NCBI GenBank assembly: GCA_002414665.1
Contig: DIAF01000020.1
Location: 115,870-179,869 of the forward strand
Length of the DNA: 64,000 nt
From: Halieaceae bacterium UBA5085
GTDB lineage: Bacteria; Pseudomonadota; Gammaproteobacteria; Pseudomonadales; Halieaceae
Direction: 5' to 3'
The notes beneath the pieces are model-generated. The model worked only from the letters and a program-made list of their open reading frames with translations, had not been told where the DNA came from and ran no database searches. Below, piece after piece: positions 35,799 to 44,783 of this stretch. The translations under genes were made by a program, and so were the position numbers. Position 1 is the first letter of the stretch; each line of letters opens with the position of its first letter.

Positions 35799-35836
35799 GG
35801 GAGGTCTCCGGCTGGCAGGTGGCAGCTAAACGTGCA

Positions 35837-35866
35837 ATTATAAATCTTCTGGCCACTACAGGTAAA
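35837..35866 (-). promoter_or_regulatory. Candidate sigma-70 promoter of guaBA
   Basis: On the minus strand, TTTACC (35861-35866), an 18-bp spacer and TATAAT (35837-35842) point towards guaB, whose start is 39 bp from the -10. It sits inside the upstream extension of the xseA reading frame, which argues that xseA starts further downstream. Confidence 0.6.
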
Positions 35867-35875
35867 CCAAAGTCC

Positions 35876-37234
35876 GTGCTGCAACACCCCACGTCCGGTA
35901 ACCCGCCCACACTCACTGTTGGCCAGCTGAACCGCGAAGCACGGCGTCTGCTGGAGAGCCATTTCGACTACATCTGGGTCGAAGGCGAAGTGAGCAATTT
36001 CGCAGCCCCCTCATCCGGGCACTGGTACTTTTCCCTCAAGGACGGCGGCGCCCAGGTGCGCTGCGCCATGTTTCGCAATCGCAACCAGCATATGCGGGTC
36101 ACGCCAGCAAATGGCATGTCCATCCGGCTGCGCTGCCGCGTATCGCTGTACGAGGGGAGAGGCGAATTCCAGCTTATTGTCGAACATCTGGAGCACGCGG
36201 GCGCCGGGGCGCTGCAGGCCGCGTTTGAGCGACTGCGGAACAAGCTACAGGCCGAGGGCCTGTTCGCACCGGAACGTAAACGTGCGCTACCCGCAGAGGT
36301 GCGGACTCTCGGGGTCATCACATCCCCCACTGGCGCGGCCATTCACGATGTTCTGACCGTGTTGCGGCGGCGCTGTCCCGCCATGCGGGTTTTCCTGCTG
36401 CCAGTGGCAGTGCAAGGTGAAGCGGCTGCGGGTGAGATCAGTGCCGCCATCGCCCGCGCCAATCGCTGGCAGGCGGCGGGCGATGCCCGGTTTGACGCCC
36501 TGCTGGTCACCCGGGGCGGCGGCTCCCTCGAGGATCTGTGGGCATTCAATGAAGAGGTTGTCGCGCGGGCCATTGTCGCCAGCGCTCTGCCCGTCGTCAG
36601 CGCGGTTGGCCACGAAGTGGACATCAGCATCGCCGACATGGTCGCCGACCAGCGCGCGGCAACGCCCTCGGCCGCGGCCGAGTTGCTCAGTCCGGATCAG
36701 CGCGAGCGCACCGCGCTGCTGCTCAGGCTGGAAAACACCCTGGCCGGGCGTATGCGTCAGCGCCTGGAACATGCCGGGCGCGACCTGCATTACCTGAGGC
36801 AACGTCTGCGCCACCCCGGGCAACTGCTACGCGAGCAGGCGCAGCGACTGGATGAGCTGGAGCAACGTCTGCTGCGAGCACAGCGCGCCCAACTGCGAGA
36901 GCAACGAGGCGCACTGGCGCTGCTGGAGAACCGGCTGCGGTCCCGTGCACCCGACACTCGCCTGCGCGCACTGCAGGCTGGGGTCGGCCAGTTGGAACAG
37001 CGCCTGCAGCGCGGGATGCAACAGCAGCTGCGCAGCGCGAACTCGCAGCTCGCGCACCTGTCGCAGTTACTGGATTCAGTCAGTCCCCTCGCCACCCTGA
37101 GCCGGGGCTACAGCATTCTCCGCGACGAACAGGGTGCCGTGGTGCGCGATGCAGGAAAAGTGGCACGCGGCGCCACGCTGGAAGCGCGACTGGCCCGGGG
37201 AGAATTGCGGCTGCGGGTACTGGGGACTAAATAG
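35876..37234 (+). CDS. xseA: Exodeoxyribonuclease VII large subunit
   Basis: About 452 residues from GTG 35876. The frame is open to a GTG at 35819, but that interval carries the guaBA promoter and the protein family starts just before TVGQLNREARRLLE. The OB-fold domain (YIWVEGEVSNFAAPSSGHWYF; VRCAMFRNRN) is followed by the nuclease core (GVITSPTGAAIHDVL, TRGGGSLEDLWAFNEE, VSAVGHEVD) and a long helical region. With XseB it degrades single-stranded DNA to oligonucleotides. It is divergent from guaB and convergent with the crp-like gene, only 11 bp apart. Confidence 0.94.
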   Translation: MLQHPTSGNPPTLTVGQLNREARRLLESHFDYIWVEGEVSNFAAPSSGHWYFSLKDGGAQVRCAMFRNRNQHMRVTPANGMSIRLRCRVSLYEGRGEFQLIVEHLEHAGAGALQAAFERLRNKLQAEGLFAPERKRALPAEVRTLGVITSPTGAAIHDVLTVLRRRCPAMRVFLLPVAVQGEAAAGEISAAIARANRWQAAGDARFDALLVTRGGGSLEDLWAFNEEVVARAIVASALPVVSAVGHEVDISIADMVADQRAATPSAAAELLSPDQRERTALLLRLENTLAGRMRQRLEHAGRDLHYLRQRLRHPGQLLREQAQRLDELEQRLLRAQRAQLREQRGALALLENRLRSRAPDTRLRALQAGVGQLEQRLQRGMQQQLRSANSQLAHLSQLLDSVSPLATLSRGYSILRDEQGAVVRDAGKVARGATLEARLARGELRLRVLGTK

Positions 37235-37245
37235 CCCCCGAGAGG

Positions 37246-37893
37246 TCAGTACTTGGCGGGAAGCCGGGTGTTGATGATGATGTGGCGGCCCTCAAAGCGG
37301 ATATATTCCCCGATGGTGAGGTCCTTCAGTATCCGCGCCACCATTTCCCGCGAGGCGCCCACCCGGTCCGCGATATCCTGTTGCGTGAGCTTCTCCGGAA
37401 TGAACAGGGTGCCATCACCGCGTTCCTCGGAGAGATCCATCAGCACATTGGCAACGCGACCGTATACGTCCTGCAGCGCCAGGCTTTTGACATCGGCGGT
37501 CAGCTTGCGCACCCGCTGCGCCAGGTTACTGATCAGCTTGCGTGCAATACTTGGATGCTCGTCCAGTACCCGATTGAAATCCTCCTTGAAAATGATGCAG
37601 AAGGAGCACTTCTCTACCGTGCGCACGGAGGCAGAGCGCAGGGAGTCATCCAGCAACGCCAGCTCACCGAAATAGTCCCCGGGGCCCTGGGTGTTCATGA
37701 TGAACTCTTTGCCGTTCTTGTCGCTACAGTAGACCTTGACCTTTCCGCTTTCGATCACGAACAGAGAATCCGCCGGATCATTTTCGTGGATCACGACCGT
37801 ATTCTTGGGGAACGACCGGCTGGTACTGCTGCTCGCCAGTGCGTCCAGTTCCTCTCGCGAGAGCCCCTGAAATATTTCTACCTGCTGCAACAT
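37246..37893 (-). CDS. CRP/FNR family transcriptional regulator (cAMP-receptor type)
   Basis: 215 residues from ATG 37893, which has an AGGA site; an upstream in-frame ATG adds 17 residues. The cyclic-nucleotide-binding domain (about 5-115) contains PGDYFGELALLDDSLRSASV, retaining the Glu, Arg and Ser that hold cAMP in E. coli CRP. The DNA-binding domain has LTQQDIADRVGASREMVARI. No FNR-type N-terminal Cys cluster is present. It is divergent from a class III nucleotide cyclase operon, 212 bp away, which could supply its ligand (inference). Identity with Vfr/CRP is moderate by eye. Confidence 0.88.
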   Translation of the reverse strand: MLQQVEIFQGLSREELDALASSSTSRSFPKNTVVIHENDPADSLFVIESGKVKVYCSDKNGKEFIMNTQGPGDYFGELALLDDSLRSASVRTVEKCSFCIIFKEDFNRVLDEHPSIARKLISNLAQRVRKLTADVKSLALQDVYGRVANVLMDLSEERGDGTLFIPEKLTQQDIADRVGASREMVARILKDLTIGEYIRFEGRHIIINTRLPAKY

Positions 37894-38105
37894 GCTTGTT
37901 ATTCCTGCCTCATGCAAAGTCTGTCCCTGAAGCCATGCCCACATACTACCTCAAGTGCCACAGCAAACACACCTGTCAGGGGAATTACCACCCGCCACAC
38001 GGCAGCGCCGCCCGTGTTCTTATATAACGAATGAAACTCCGATTTCCACAGTAATCCGTGCATCGCTATACTGCAGACCATCATGCGACCCGGAACCCAC
38101 ACGAC

Positions 38106-39548
38106 GTGAGTCACGACAGCACAAGCCCGCCCGATCTCTGGAGCCACATTCTGCGCGGCGCCGTCACCGACCTGCGCGCGCTGGCCAACGGCCGCGGCGC
38201 GCATCTGCCGGCTTCAGCCATGGAGGACCTGCAGCGTATCTTCAGCCTTGCAGCGACGCTGGATCAGCAGCTGGCCGCCGCCAGCGATCATCATGACCTG
38301 ATGAACACTATCAGCGGCATCCGCGGCTATGCCGAAATGCTGCAGGAGGATATCGGTTCGCAGCAGCCCGACCTCGGTGACAGCCTGGCGCGGCTTCTGA
38401 AGGCGACAGAAAACGCCGCCACAGGGACGGTAAACCACAGTGTGGCAAGCCGGGCACCCACGGTGGCCGCTGAGCCGGGTTTTATCCTCGCGGTGGACGA
38501 CCTGGCCGAAAACCGGGAGCTGGTGGCGCGCTACCTGTCCCGTTCCGGGCACCTGGTGGTCACCGCGGCCAGCGGTGCCGAGGCCCTGCGTGCGCTGGCA
38601 GAGTCTGACGTGGATGTGGTGTTGCTGGACCTGATGATGCCCGACATGGACGGCCGCGAGGTGCTGCGCCGCATCAAGGCCAATCCGGACTGGCGTGCCA
38701 CACCAGTCATCGTAATCTCCGGCAGTCAGGACATGGACGGCATCATCGCCTGCATTGAGGCGGGCGCCGACGACTACCTGTTCAAGCCTTTCAACCCGGT
38801 GTTGCTGCAGGCGCGCATCAAGGCAGGCATTGAGCGCAAGCGCTGGCACGACCGGGAAGAGCAGTATCGACAGCAACTCGAGCGCAACGAAAAGTTCATC
38901 CGCGCCACCTTCGGCCGCTACCTGTCTGACGAAATCGTCACCGACATCCTGGAGCGCCCGGAGGGGCTGGAGCTTGGCGGCGACCTGCGCGAGGTCACCA
39001 TCATGATGTCGGATATCCGCGGCTTCACCAGCCTCAGCGAGCATCTGGCCCCCGCTGAAGTGGTCGCCATGCTGAACCGTTATCTTGGCACCATGACCGA
39101 CATCATCATGGCACACAACGGGACTATCGATGAATTCATTGGTGACGCCATCCTCGCCGTGTTCGGCGCGCCGCAACGTCGCGATGACGACGCCGACCGG
39201 GCGGTGCGCTGTGCACTGGCCATGCAGGCAGCGATGGACAGCATCAATGCGGACAATAAAGCCGCCGGTTTACCGGCCCTCGCCACCGGCATAGCGCTCA
39301 ACACCGGGTCCGTCATTGCGGGTAACATCGGCTCCGAACGACGCAGCAAATACGGCTTCGTCGGCCATCCGATGAATGTGACTTCACGGATAGAAGACCA
39401 CTGTCTGGGTGGCGAAATACTGATTTCAGAGAGCACCGTCAGCAAGCTGGCCGGGCACTACCGCCTGAGCAACCGCCGCGAACTGGATGCCCGCGGGCTC
39501 GACCAGACCGTCGTGGTGCACCGTCTCGAGGAGCACGCCGATGGCTGA
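38106..39548 (+). CDS. Receiver-linked class III nucleotide cyclase
   Basis: 480 residues from GTG 38106; an upstream GTG at 38058 overlaps a plausible promoter (TTCCAC, 17 bp, TATACT). The N-terminus has HDLMNTISGIRGYAEMLQED, resembling a histidine-kinase dimerisation helix. A receiver domain follows, with the phosphoacceptor in VVLLDLMMPDMDG (residue 175). The C-terminal cyclase domain holds the metal-binding MMSDIRGFTSLSEH and DEFIGDAILAVFG. At the purine-selecting positions I see Glu (DEFIGD) and Lys (RSKYGFVG) where adenylate cyclases have Lys and Asp, so the product, cAMP or cGMP, is uncertain. The last bases overlap the next gene by 8 nt. Confidence 0.88.
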   Translation: MSHDSTSPPDLWSHILRGAVTDLRALANGRGAHLPASAMEDLQRIFSLAATLDQQLAAASDHHDLMNTISGIRGYAEMLQEDIGSQQPDLGDSLARLLKATENAATGTVNHSVASRAPTVAAEPGFILAVDDLAENRELVARYLSRSGHLVVTAASGAEALRALAESDVDVVLLDLMMPDMDGREVLRRIKANPDWRATPVIVISGSQDMDGIIACIEAGADDYLFKPFNPVLLQARIKAGIERKRWHDREEQYRQQLERNEKFIRATFGRYLSDEIVTDILERPEGLELGGDLREVTIMMSDIRGFTSLSEHLAPAEVVAMLNRYLGTMTDIIMAHNGTIDEFIGDAILAVFGAPQRRDDDADRAVRCALAMQAAMDSINADNKAAGLPALATGIALNTGSVIAGNIGSERRSKYGFVGHPMNVTSRIEDHCLGGEILISESTVSKLAGHYRLSNRRELDARGLDQTVVVHRLEEHADG

Positions 39549-39915
39549 GCAGCGCCCGATCCTGCTGGTGGAGGACAACGCGATCAATTGCGAGATGCTG
39601 GCCAGGCGGCTGACGCGTGCGGGCTTTCGGGTGGTGACCGCGGCAGACGGCGAACAGGCGCTGCAAGTAATGGCCCGCGAAGGGCCGGCACTGGTGCTGA
39701 TGGACATGAACCTGCCGGTGCTCGACGGCTGGAGCGCCTGCCGCGCCGCCCGCCAGGACCCAACGCTCAGGGACATCCCGATTATCGCGCTCACCGCACA
39801 CGCCATGGAGGCGGACCGGCAGAGCGCACTGGCCGCCGGCTGCGACGACTACGCCACCAAGCCCATCGACTTTCCCGGATTGCTGGCCAAGATCCAGCGG
39901 TTGTTGCCCGCGTGA
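39541..39915 (+). CDS. Single-domain response regulator
   Basis: 124 residues from ATG 39541, overlapping the cyclase stop by 8 nt. It is a CheY-like receiver with acidic LLVEDN, phosphoacceptor Asp in LVLMDMNLPVLDG, a Thr in IIALTAHAM and Lys in DDYATKPID. It has no output domain and is of the DivK type. It probably relays phosphate between the downstream kinase and the upstream receiver-cyclase. Confidence 0.9.
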   Translation: MAEQRPILLVEDNAINCEMLARRLTRAGFRVVTAADGEQALQVMAREGPALVLMDMNLPVLDGWSACRAARQDPTLRDIPIIALTAHAMEADRQSALAAGCDDYATKPIDFPGLLAKIQRLLPA

Positions 39916-41447
39916 GCCTGCGCCGCCGCCTTACCCTGTCGCTGTGCACCATCCTTGTGCTGTTTTCAATCAACGTCGGCACCCACTTCTGGGGCAGCTA
40001 CGCGCGGCAGGAAAGTATGCTCGCCTATCGCAGTTCGGTCACTGCAGCGCAGTTGTCAACGGATGCCGCGCAACTGCTGGAAAACCAGCGTCAGCAGATC
40101 CTGGTGCTGGAAACCCTGCGCGAAACCACGGGCGACATGTTGGATAGCGACGAGTTGGCAGATGCGGAAACGGACATCGCAAATATCGACAGCAAGCTCA
40201 CGGAACTCGGCGCACTGACGAGCGAAGTCACCCGCCCACAATACGAGAGGCTGCAACAGGCGAGCCGCTACCTGCTGGACAGCTGGCTGGCGTTTTACCG
40301 CAACTTCAACGACCCCGACTTCAACAGCGACATTGATGATCCCCTGCCCTTTGTGGAGACGCTGGAGCACCTGCGCCAACTGGAGCAGCGCCAGGCCTTC
40401 ATAGCCGCCCAGCGCTCGACGATCATCGACCGGACTATCGCGCTCACTGACCGCATCACCGTCATTGGCTTTGTCGCCACCATTTTCCTCACCGCATTGC
40501 TGGGCTTCTATCTGCTGCGTTACACCAAGCGCTCGCTGAAACGGCTCAAGCGCGGCACCGAGCGCATTGGCATGGGCGACCTCGACTACCGTATCGCCGA
40601 CTTCGACGACCGCGGCGAACTGGGCGATCTTGCCAAGGCCTTCAACGACATGTCGGACAAGATGCGCCGCGCCATCGAGGATGTACGCCGTGCCAAGGAC
40701 GATGCGGACGACGCCAACGCGGCCAAGAGCCGGTTCCTCGCCAATGTCAGTCACGAACTGCGCACACCGCTCAACGCGATTATCGGCTACAGCGAAATGC
40801 TGCAGGACGAACTGGAAGACCCTGGTGACGTGAACCGCGAGCAGTTCCGCGACGACCTGGAGAAGATCGTGCGCTCGGGACGCCAGCTGCTGGCCCTGAT
40901 CAACGACATTCTAGACCTGTCGAAGATTGAAACCGGCAAAATGACCCTGCACCTGGAAACCTTCGCCGCTGGCGACATTCTGCAGCAGGTGTGTGACGCC
41001 ATGACCCCCATGCTGCGCGACCGCAACAACCAGCTGTACCTGCCCGACTGGTCGAACCTGCCACCGCTGTATGCCGACGCGACGCGGTTCCGGCAGATTT
41101 TCCTCAACCTGCTCAGCAACGCCTGCAAGTTCACCCGGGATGGAGAGGTGCACCTGACGGCGGCGTGTTACCAGAAAGACGGCGCGGACTGGTTGCGCTG
41201 CACGGTGCGCGACACCGGAATCGGCATGGATGCCGCCCAGCAGGCGCGCATCTTTGATGCCTTCGTACAGGCGGAAAATGCTATCAGCGCCAACTACGGC
41301 GGCACCGGCCTGGGCCTGGCAATCTGCCGCGAGTACTGCGAGTTGATGGGTGGCCAAATCAGCGTCCGCAGCACACCCGGGGCGGGTTCCGAGTTTACGG
41401 TTGAACTGCCCGTGAAGGTCCGAGAGTCAGTTCCCGCAAGCGCTTGA
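39912..41447 (+). CDS. Membrane histidine kinase with HAMP domain
   Basis: 511 residues from GTG 39912, overlapping the response regulator stop as GTGA. TM1 is at about residues 8-27, followed by a periplasmic helical sensor (about 30-175), TM2 near 180-200 (VIGFVATIFLTALLGFYLL), a HAMP domain (about 200-255), HisKA with VSHELRTPLNAIIGYSEML, and HATPase with N-box LLSNACKFT and G-boxes DTGIGM and GGTGLGLAI. It is the likely input to the receiver and receiver-cyclase genes. Its 3' end overlaps the lipoprotein gene on the other strand by 53 bp. Confidence 0.9.
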   Translation: MSLRRRLTLSLCTILVLFSINVGTHFWGSYARQESMLAYRSSVTAAQLSTDAAQLLENQRQQILVLETLRETTGDMLDSDELADAETDIANIDSKLTELGALTSEVTRPQYERLQQASRYLLDSWLAFYRNFNDPDFNSDIDDPLPFVETLEHLRQLEQRQAFIAAQRSTIIDRTIALTDRITVIGFVATIFLTALLGFYLLRYTKRSLKRLKRGTERIGMGDLDYRIADFDDRGELGDLAKAFNDMSDKMRRAIEDVRRAKDDADDANAAKSRFLANVSHELRTPLNAIIGYSEMLQDELEDPGDVNREQFRDDLEKIVRSGRQLLALINDILDLSKIETGKMTLHLETFAAGDILQQVCDAMTPMLRDRNNQLYLPDWSNLPPLYADATRFRQIFLNLLSNACKFTRDGEVHLTAACYQKDGADWLRCTVRDTGIGMDAAQQARIFDAFVQAENAISANYGGTGLGLAICREYCELMGGQISVRSTPGAGSEFTVELPVKVRESVPASA

Positions 41448-42006
41448 TGGCCTCCTCACGCTTTTGCAGATCTTCCCGCAGGGTGGCGTTGCTACTCTCG
41501 AGGTCGGAGATGTGCCGGTTCAACAAGGCAAAGGCGGCCAGGGAGTCGCGCATCAGGAGGGCCGTGGGGTGCACCTGCATCTCATCGGAAAACTGTGCCA
41601 CCAGACGGCGGAAGGTGGCCTCCGCCGCATCGTGGTCGTAGAAGGGGCTGTCGGGCAACATACCCAGATAAGCGATCGCAATATCGGCTTCCCACTGCGC
41701 CGCAGGTTCCAGCTCGAGGCGCTTGTAGCGCTGGAAATGCTGCAAGGCAGCCACCGCATCACCCTCGCTCAGGGCGCGGTAGCCGCGCTCCAGAAACGTG
41801 TAGTCCCGGCTGGCGGGCTTGCTCGCGCAGTCACACTCGGTACGGGAAGGCAGGTTTAGCGTCAGCTGCGGCGCCTCACTGACCGCGGCGCCAGTCTCGG
41901 CAGGCGCAGCCTGCGACGGCGCCTCCGCGGACTCCGGAGTGGCCGCGCAGGCAGACAATCCAAGCAGCGCACAGGCCAGCAGGAGTGGGGGCAGAAAGGA
42001 GCTCAC
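41395..42006 (-). CDS. Lipoprotein with TPR-like region and C-terminal coiled coil (possibly QseG-like)
   Basis: 203 residues. The lipobox LGLSACAA is near residue 20, followed by an Ala/Pro/Glu-rich linker, a CDC pair and a helical region (FLERGYRALSEGDAVAALQHFQRYKRL, TPR-like). A C-terminal coiled coil (SDLESSNATLREDLQKREEAIKRLREL) completes it. The layout recalls QseG/YfhG, which is encoded beside the QseE sensor kinase in enterobacteria. Here too the neighbour is a kinase, but convergent. The relationship is a suggestion only. Confidence 0.7.
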   Translation of the reverse strand: MSSFLPPLLLACALLGLSACAATPESAEAPSQAAPAETGAAVSEAPQLTLNLPSRTECDCASKPASRDYTFLERGYRALSEGDAVAALQHFQRYKRLELEPAAQWEADIAIAYLGMLPDSPFYDHDAAEATFRRLVAQFSDEMQVHPTALLMRDSLAAFALLNRHISDLESSNATLREDLQKREEAIKRLRELTLGPSRAVQP

Positions 42007-42098
42007 GGCAGTGTCCTCGGGCTGACTATCACCCGGTCAGTGTACCACCGGGGAAGGAGCGCCCCCAAGGTAAACCCGACAGCCGACAGGGTCGACAC

Positions 42099-43595
42099 TC
42101 ACTCCGGGCGCAGATGCGGGAACAGCAGAACATCGCGAATCGAAGGCGCATCCGTCAGCAGCATGACCAGCCGGTCGATACCAATACCCTCGCCCGCTGT
42201 GGGCGGCATGCCGTACTCCAGCGCGCGAATATAGTCAGCATCGTAGTGCATCGCCTCTTCGTCGCCGGCATCTTTCTCGGCCACCTGCGCCCGAAAACGC
42301 TCTGCCTGGTCCTCGGCATCGTTCAGCTCGGAGAATCCGTTGGCGAGCTCCCGGCCGCCGACGAAAAACTCAAAACGGTCCGTCACAAAAGGGTCTGCGT
42401 CGCTGCGCCGCGCCAGGGGTGACACCTCGGTGGGGTAGGCCGTGATGAAGGTGGGCTGATCCAGCCGGTGTTCCACGGTCTTCTCAAAGATTTCGATCTG
42501 CACCTTGCCCAGGCCCCAGCTGTCTTTCAGCGGTATCCCGAGCTCGGCGGCGATGGCCCGTGCGCCCTGCTCATCCGCCAGCGCATCGGGCCGCATGCCG
42601 GGGTTGTGGCTGAGAATCGCATCAAACACCGTCATGCGGGCGAAAGGTCGCGAGAAATCATACTCCGAGCCCTGATAGGTCACGCACGTGTCGCCCAGCA
42701 CGGTGGCGGTGAGCTGGCGCAGCATGTCCTCGGTCAGATCCATGGCATCGCGATAGTCAGCATAGGCCCAGTAGAATTCCAGCATGGTGAACTCGGGGTT
42801 ATGCCGCGTAGACAGGCCCTCGTTGCGGAAATTGCGGTTGATCTCGTAAACCTGTTCGAAGCCGCCGACCACCAGCCGCTTGAGATACAGTTCCGGGGCA
42901 ATGCGCAGGTACATATCCAGATCCAGCGCGTTGTGGTGAGTGACGAAAGGTTTCGCTGCGGCTCCGCCCGGAATCACCTGCATCATGGGGGTTTCCACCT
43001 CCATGAAGCCGCGCCCGTCCATATAATCGCGAATAAAGCGCACGATGCGCGAGCGCAGGGTGAATACGGCCCGGGAGTCCGGGTTCACAATCAGATCCAC
43101 GTAGCGCTGGCGGTAGCGCAACTCCTGGTCCGACAGGCCATGGTATTTGTCTGGCAGTGGGCGCAGGGCCTTGGTCAGCAGGCGGGCGCTCTCCATATTG
43201 ATATACAGGTCGCCCTTGCCCGATTTATGCAGGGGCCCCTCGGCGCAGACGATGTCGCCAAGGTCCCAGCTCTTGATCTCTGCGAGTGTGTCCTCATCCA
43301 GCCCCTTGCGGTTGAGGTAAAGCTGGATCTGGCCGGACCCGTCCTGAATCAGCAGGAACGCGCCGCGGTTGCGGATGAGGCGCCCGGCCACCGCAAAACG
43401 CTGATCATCCTCCTCGAGCTGTTCTTTGCTGCTGGCGCCGTATTCACGCTGCAGGTCGGCAGCCCACCCGGTGCGCCTGAAGTCGTTGGGGAAGGCGTTG
43501 CGCCGGGCCCGCAGCTGGCGGAGCTTGCCGCGCCGCTCGGCAACCAGCTTGTTTTCCTCTTCCGGGCCACGCGCGGCCTGATCCTGCTCTTTCAT
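42099..43595 (-). CDS. lysS: Lysyl-tRNA synthetase (class II)
   Basis: 498 residues. An N-terminal OB-fold anticodon-binding domain (about 60-150, with [18 protein letters not shown]) is followed by the class II catalytic core. Motif 2 is at [15 protein letters not shown] and motif 3 at [15 protein letters not shown]. It attaches lysine to tRNA-Lys. It is 8 bp downstream of prfB, the arrangement found in E. coli and pseudomonads. Confidence 0.97.
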   Translation of the reverse strand: MKEQDQAARGPEEENKLVAERRGKLRQLRARRNAFPNDFRRTGWAADLQREYGASSKEQLEEDDQRFAVAGRLIRNRGAFLLIQDGSGQIQLYLNRKGLDEDTLAEIKSWDLGDIVCAEGPLHKSGKGDLYINMESARLLTKALRPLPDKYHGLSDQELRYRQRYVDLIVNPDSRAVFTLRSRIVRFIRDYMDGRGFMEVETPMMQVIPGGAAAKPFVTHHNALDLDMYLRIAPELYLKRLVVGGFEQVYEINRNFRNEGLSTRHNPEFTMLEFYWAYADYRDAMDLTEDMLRQLTATVLGDTCVTYQGSEYDFSRPFARMTVFDAILSHNPGMRPDALADEQGARAIAAELGIPLKDSWGLGKVQIEIFEKTVEHRLDQPTFITAYPTEVSPLARRSDADPFVTDRFEFFVGGRELANGFSELNDAEDQAERFRAQVAEKDAGDEEAMHYDADYIRALEYGMPPTAGEGIGIDRLVMLLTDAPSIRDVLLFPHLRPE

Positions 43596-43603
43596 AATGC
43601 GTC

Positions 43604-44702
43604 CTACAGCCCTTTCTTCAGTGAGGCTTCGATAAACAGATCAATATCCCCGTCCAGCACCGCCTGCGTGTTGCTGGTTTCGACACCTGTGCGCAAGTCC
43701 TTGATCCGTGACTGATCGAGCACATAGGAGCGGATCTGGCTGCCCCAACCGATATCCGCCTTGCTGTCTTCCGTCGCCTGCTTCGCTTCGCTGCGCTTGA
43801 GCATCTCCAGCTCATACAGCTTGGCACGCAGCATTTTCATCGCACGGTCGCGGTTCTGGTGCTGCGAGCGCTCGGTCTGGCAAGACACCACCACACCACT
43901 GGGGTTGTGGGTGATTCGCACCGCTGAGTCGGTCTTGTTGACGTGCTGACCACCTGCCCCGCTGGAGCGATAGGTGTCGACGCGCAGGTCGGCGGGATTG
44001 ATGTCGATTTCGATATCATCGTCAATTTCCGGCGATACGAACACCGATACGAACGACGTATGTCGACGGTTCCCGGAGTCGAAAGGCGACTTGCGCACCA
44101 GCCGATGCACACCGGTTTCGGTGCGCAGCCAGCCGAAGGCATATTCTCCCTCGAAGTGGATAGTCGCGCTCTTGATCCCGGCCACCTCACCGGCAGAGAC
44201 TTCGATCAAATCCGTCTTGAAGCCGCTGGCTTCACCCCAGCGCAGGTACATGCGCAACAGCATTTCCGCCCAGTCCTGGGCTTCCGTGCCACCGGACCCG
44301 GCCTGCACGTCCAGGTAGGCGTTGTTCGGGTCCATCTCACCCGAGAACATACGCCGAAATTCCAGCTGCTCCAGCTGTTTCAGCAGTGCATCGATATCCG
44401 CCCGCACCTCGGCCACCGTACCCTCGTCATCTTCGACGGCAGCCAGTTCGAGCAGGTCGGCGGCATCGCCCGTAGCACCGTCCAGGTGTTCGATCGTGGA
44501 GACGATTTTCTCCAGTGCCGCGCGCTCCCGGCCCAGTTCCTGGGCCCGCTCGGGCTTGTCCCAGACGCTGGGCTCGGCGAGTTCCAGCTCTACTTCAGCG
44601 AGGCGTTCCTTGCGGGTATCGAAGTCAAAGATACCCCCTCAGCACGGCGGTGCGTGCCTCGATATCCTTGAGGGTCTGTAACAGCGGGTTGATCTCTAAC
44701 AT
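43604..44702 (-). CDS. prfB: Peptide chain release factor 2 (programmed +1 frameshift)
   Basis: The gene starts at ATG 44702. 25 codons lead to CTT TGA, where the ribosome must shift +1 to enter the long frame ending at 43604, giving a 365-residue protein as in E. coli. The GTPase-independent RF2 landmarks are visible: [16 protein letters not shown] with the GGQ tripeptide that triggers hydrolysis, plus an anticodon-mimic region around [15 protein letters not shown]2 reads UAA and UGA, so its level is autoregulated by the in-frame UGA. Gaps are 81 bp from recJ and 8 bp to lysS. Confidence 0.96.
44624..44639 (-). promoter_or_regulatory. prfB programmed +1 frameshift site
   Basis: On the minus strand AGGGGGTATCTTTGAC: an internal Shine-Dalgarno-like AGGGGG, spacer TAT, slippery CTT, the UGA stop and a following C. 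It is identical to the classical E. coli site. Confidence 0.95.
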
Positions 44703-44783
44703 GGCGCGCCTGTCCTGCGGGAAAAGGCGCGCAGTGTACCGTAGGGAACAAAAACAGGCCACCGGCGAGGCACAGAGCGCCGC

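Noticed and set aside
35819..35875. Upstream GTG start for xseA
   Set aside because: It would place the guaBA promoter inside the coding region, and the family alignment begins later.
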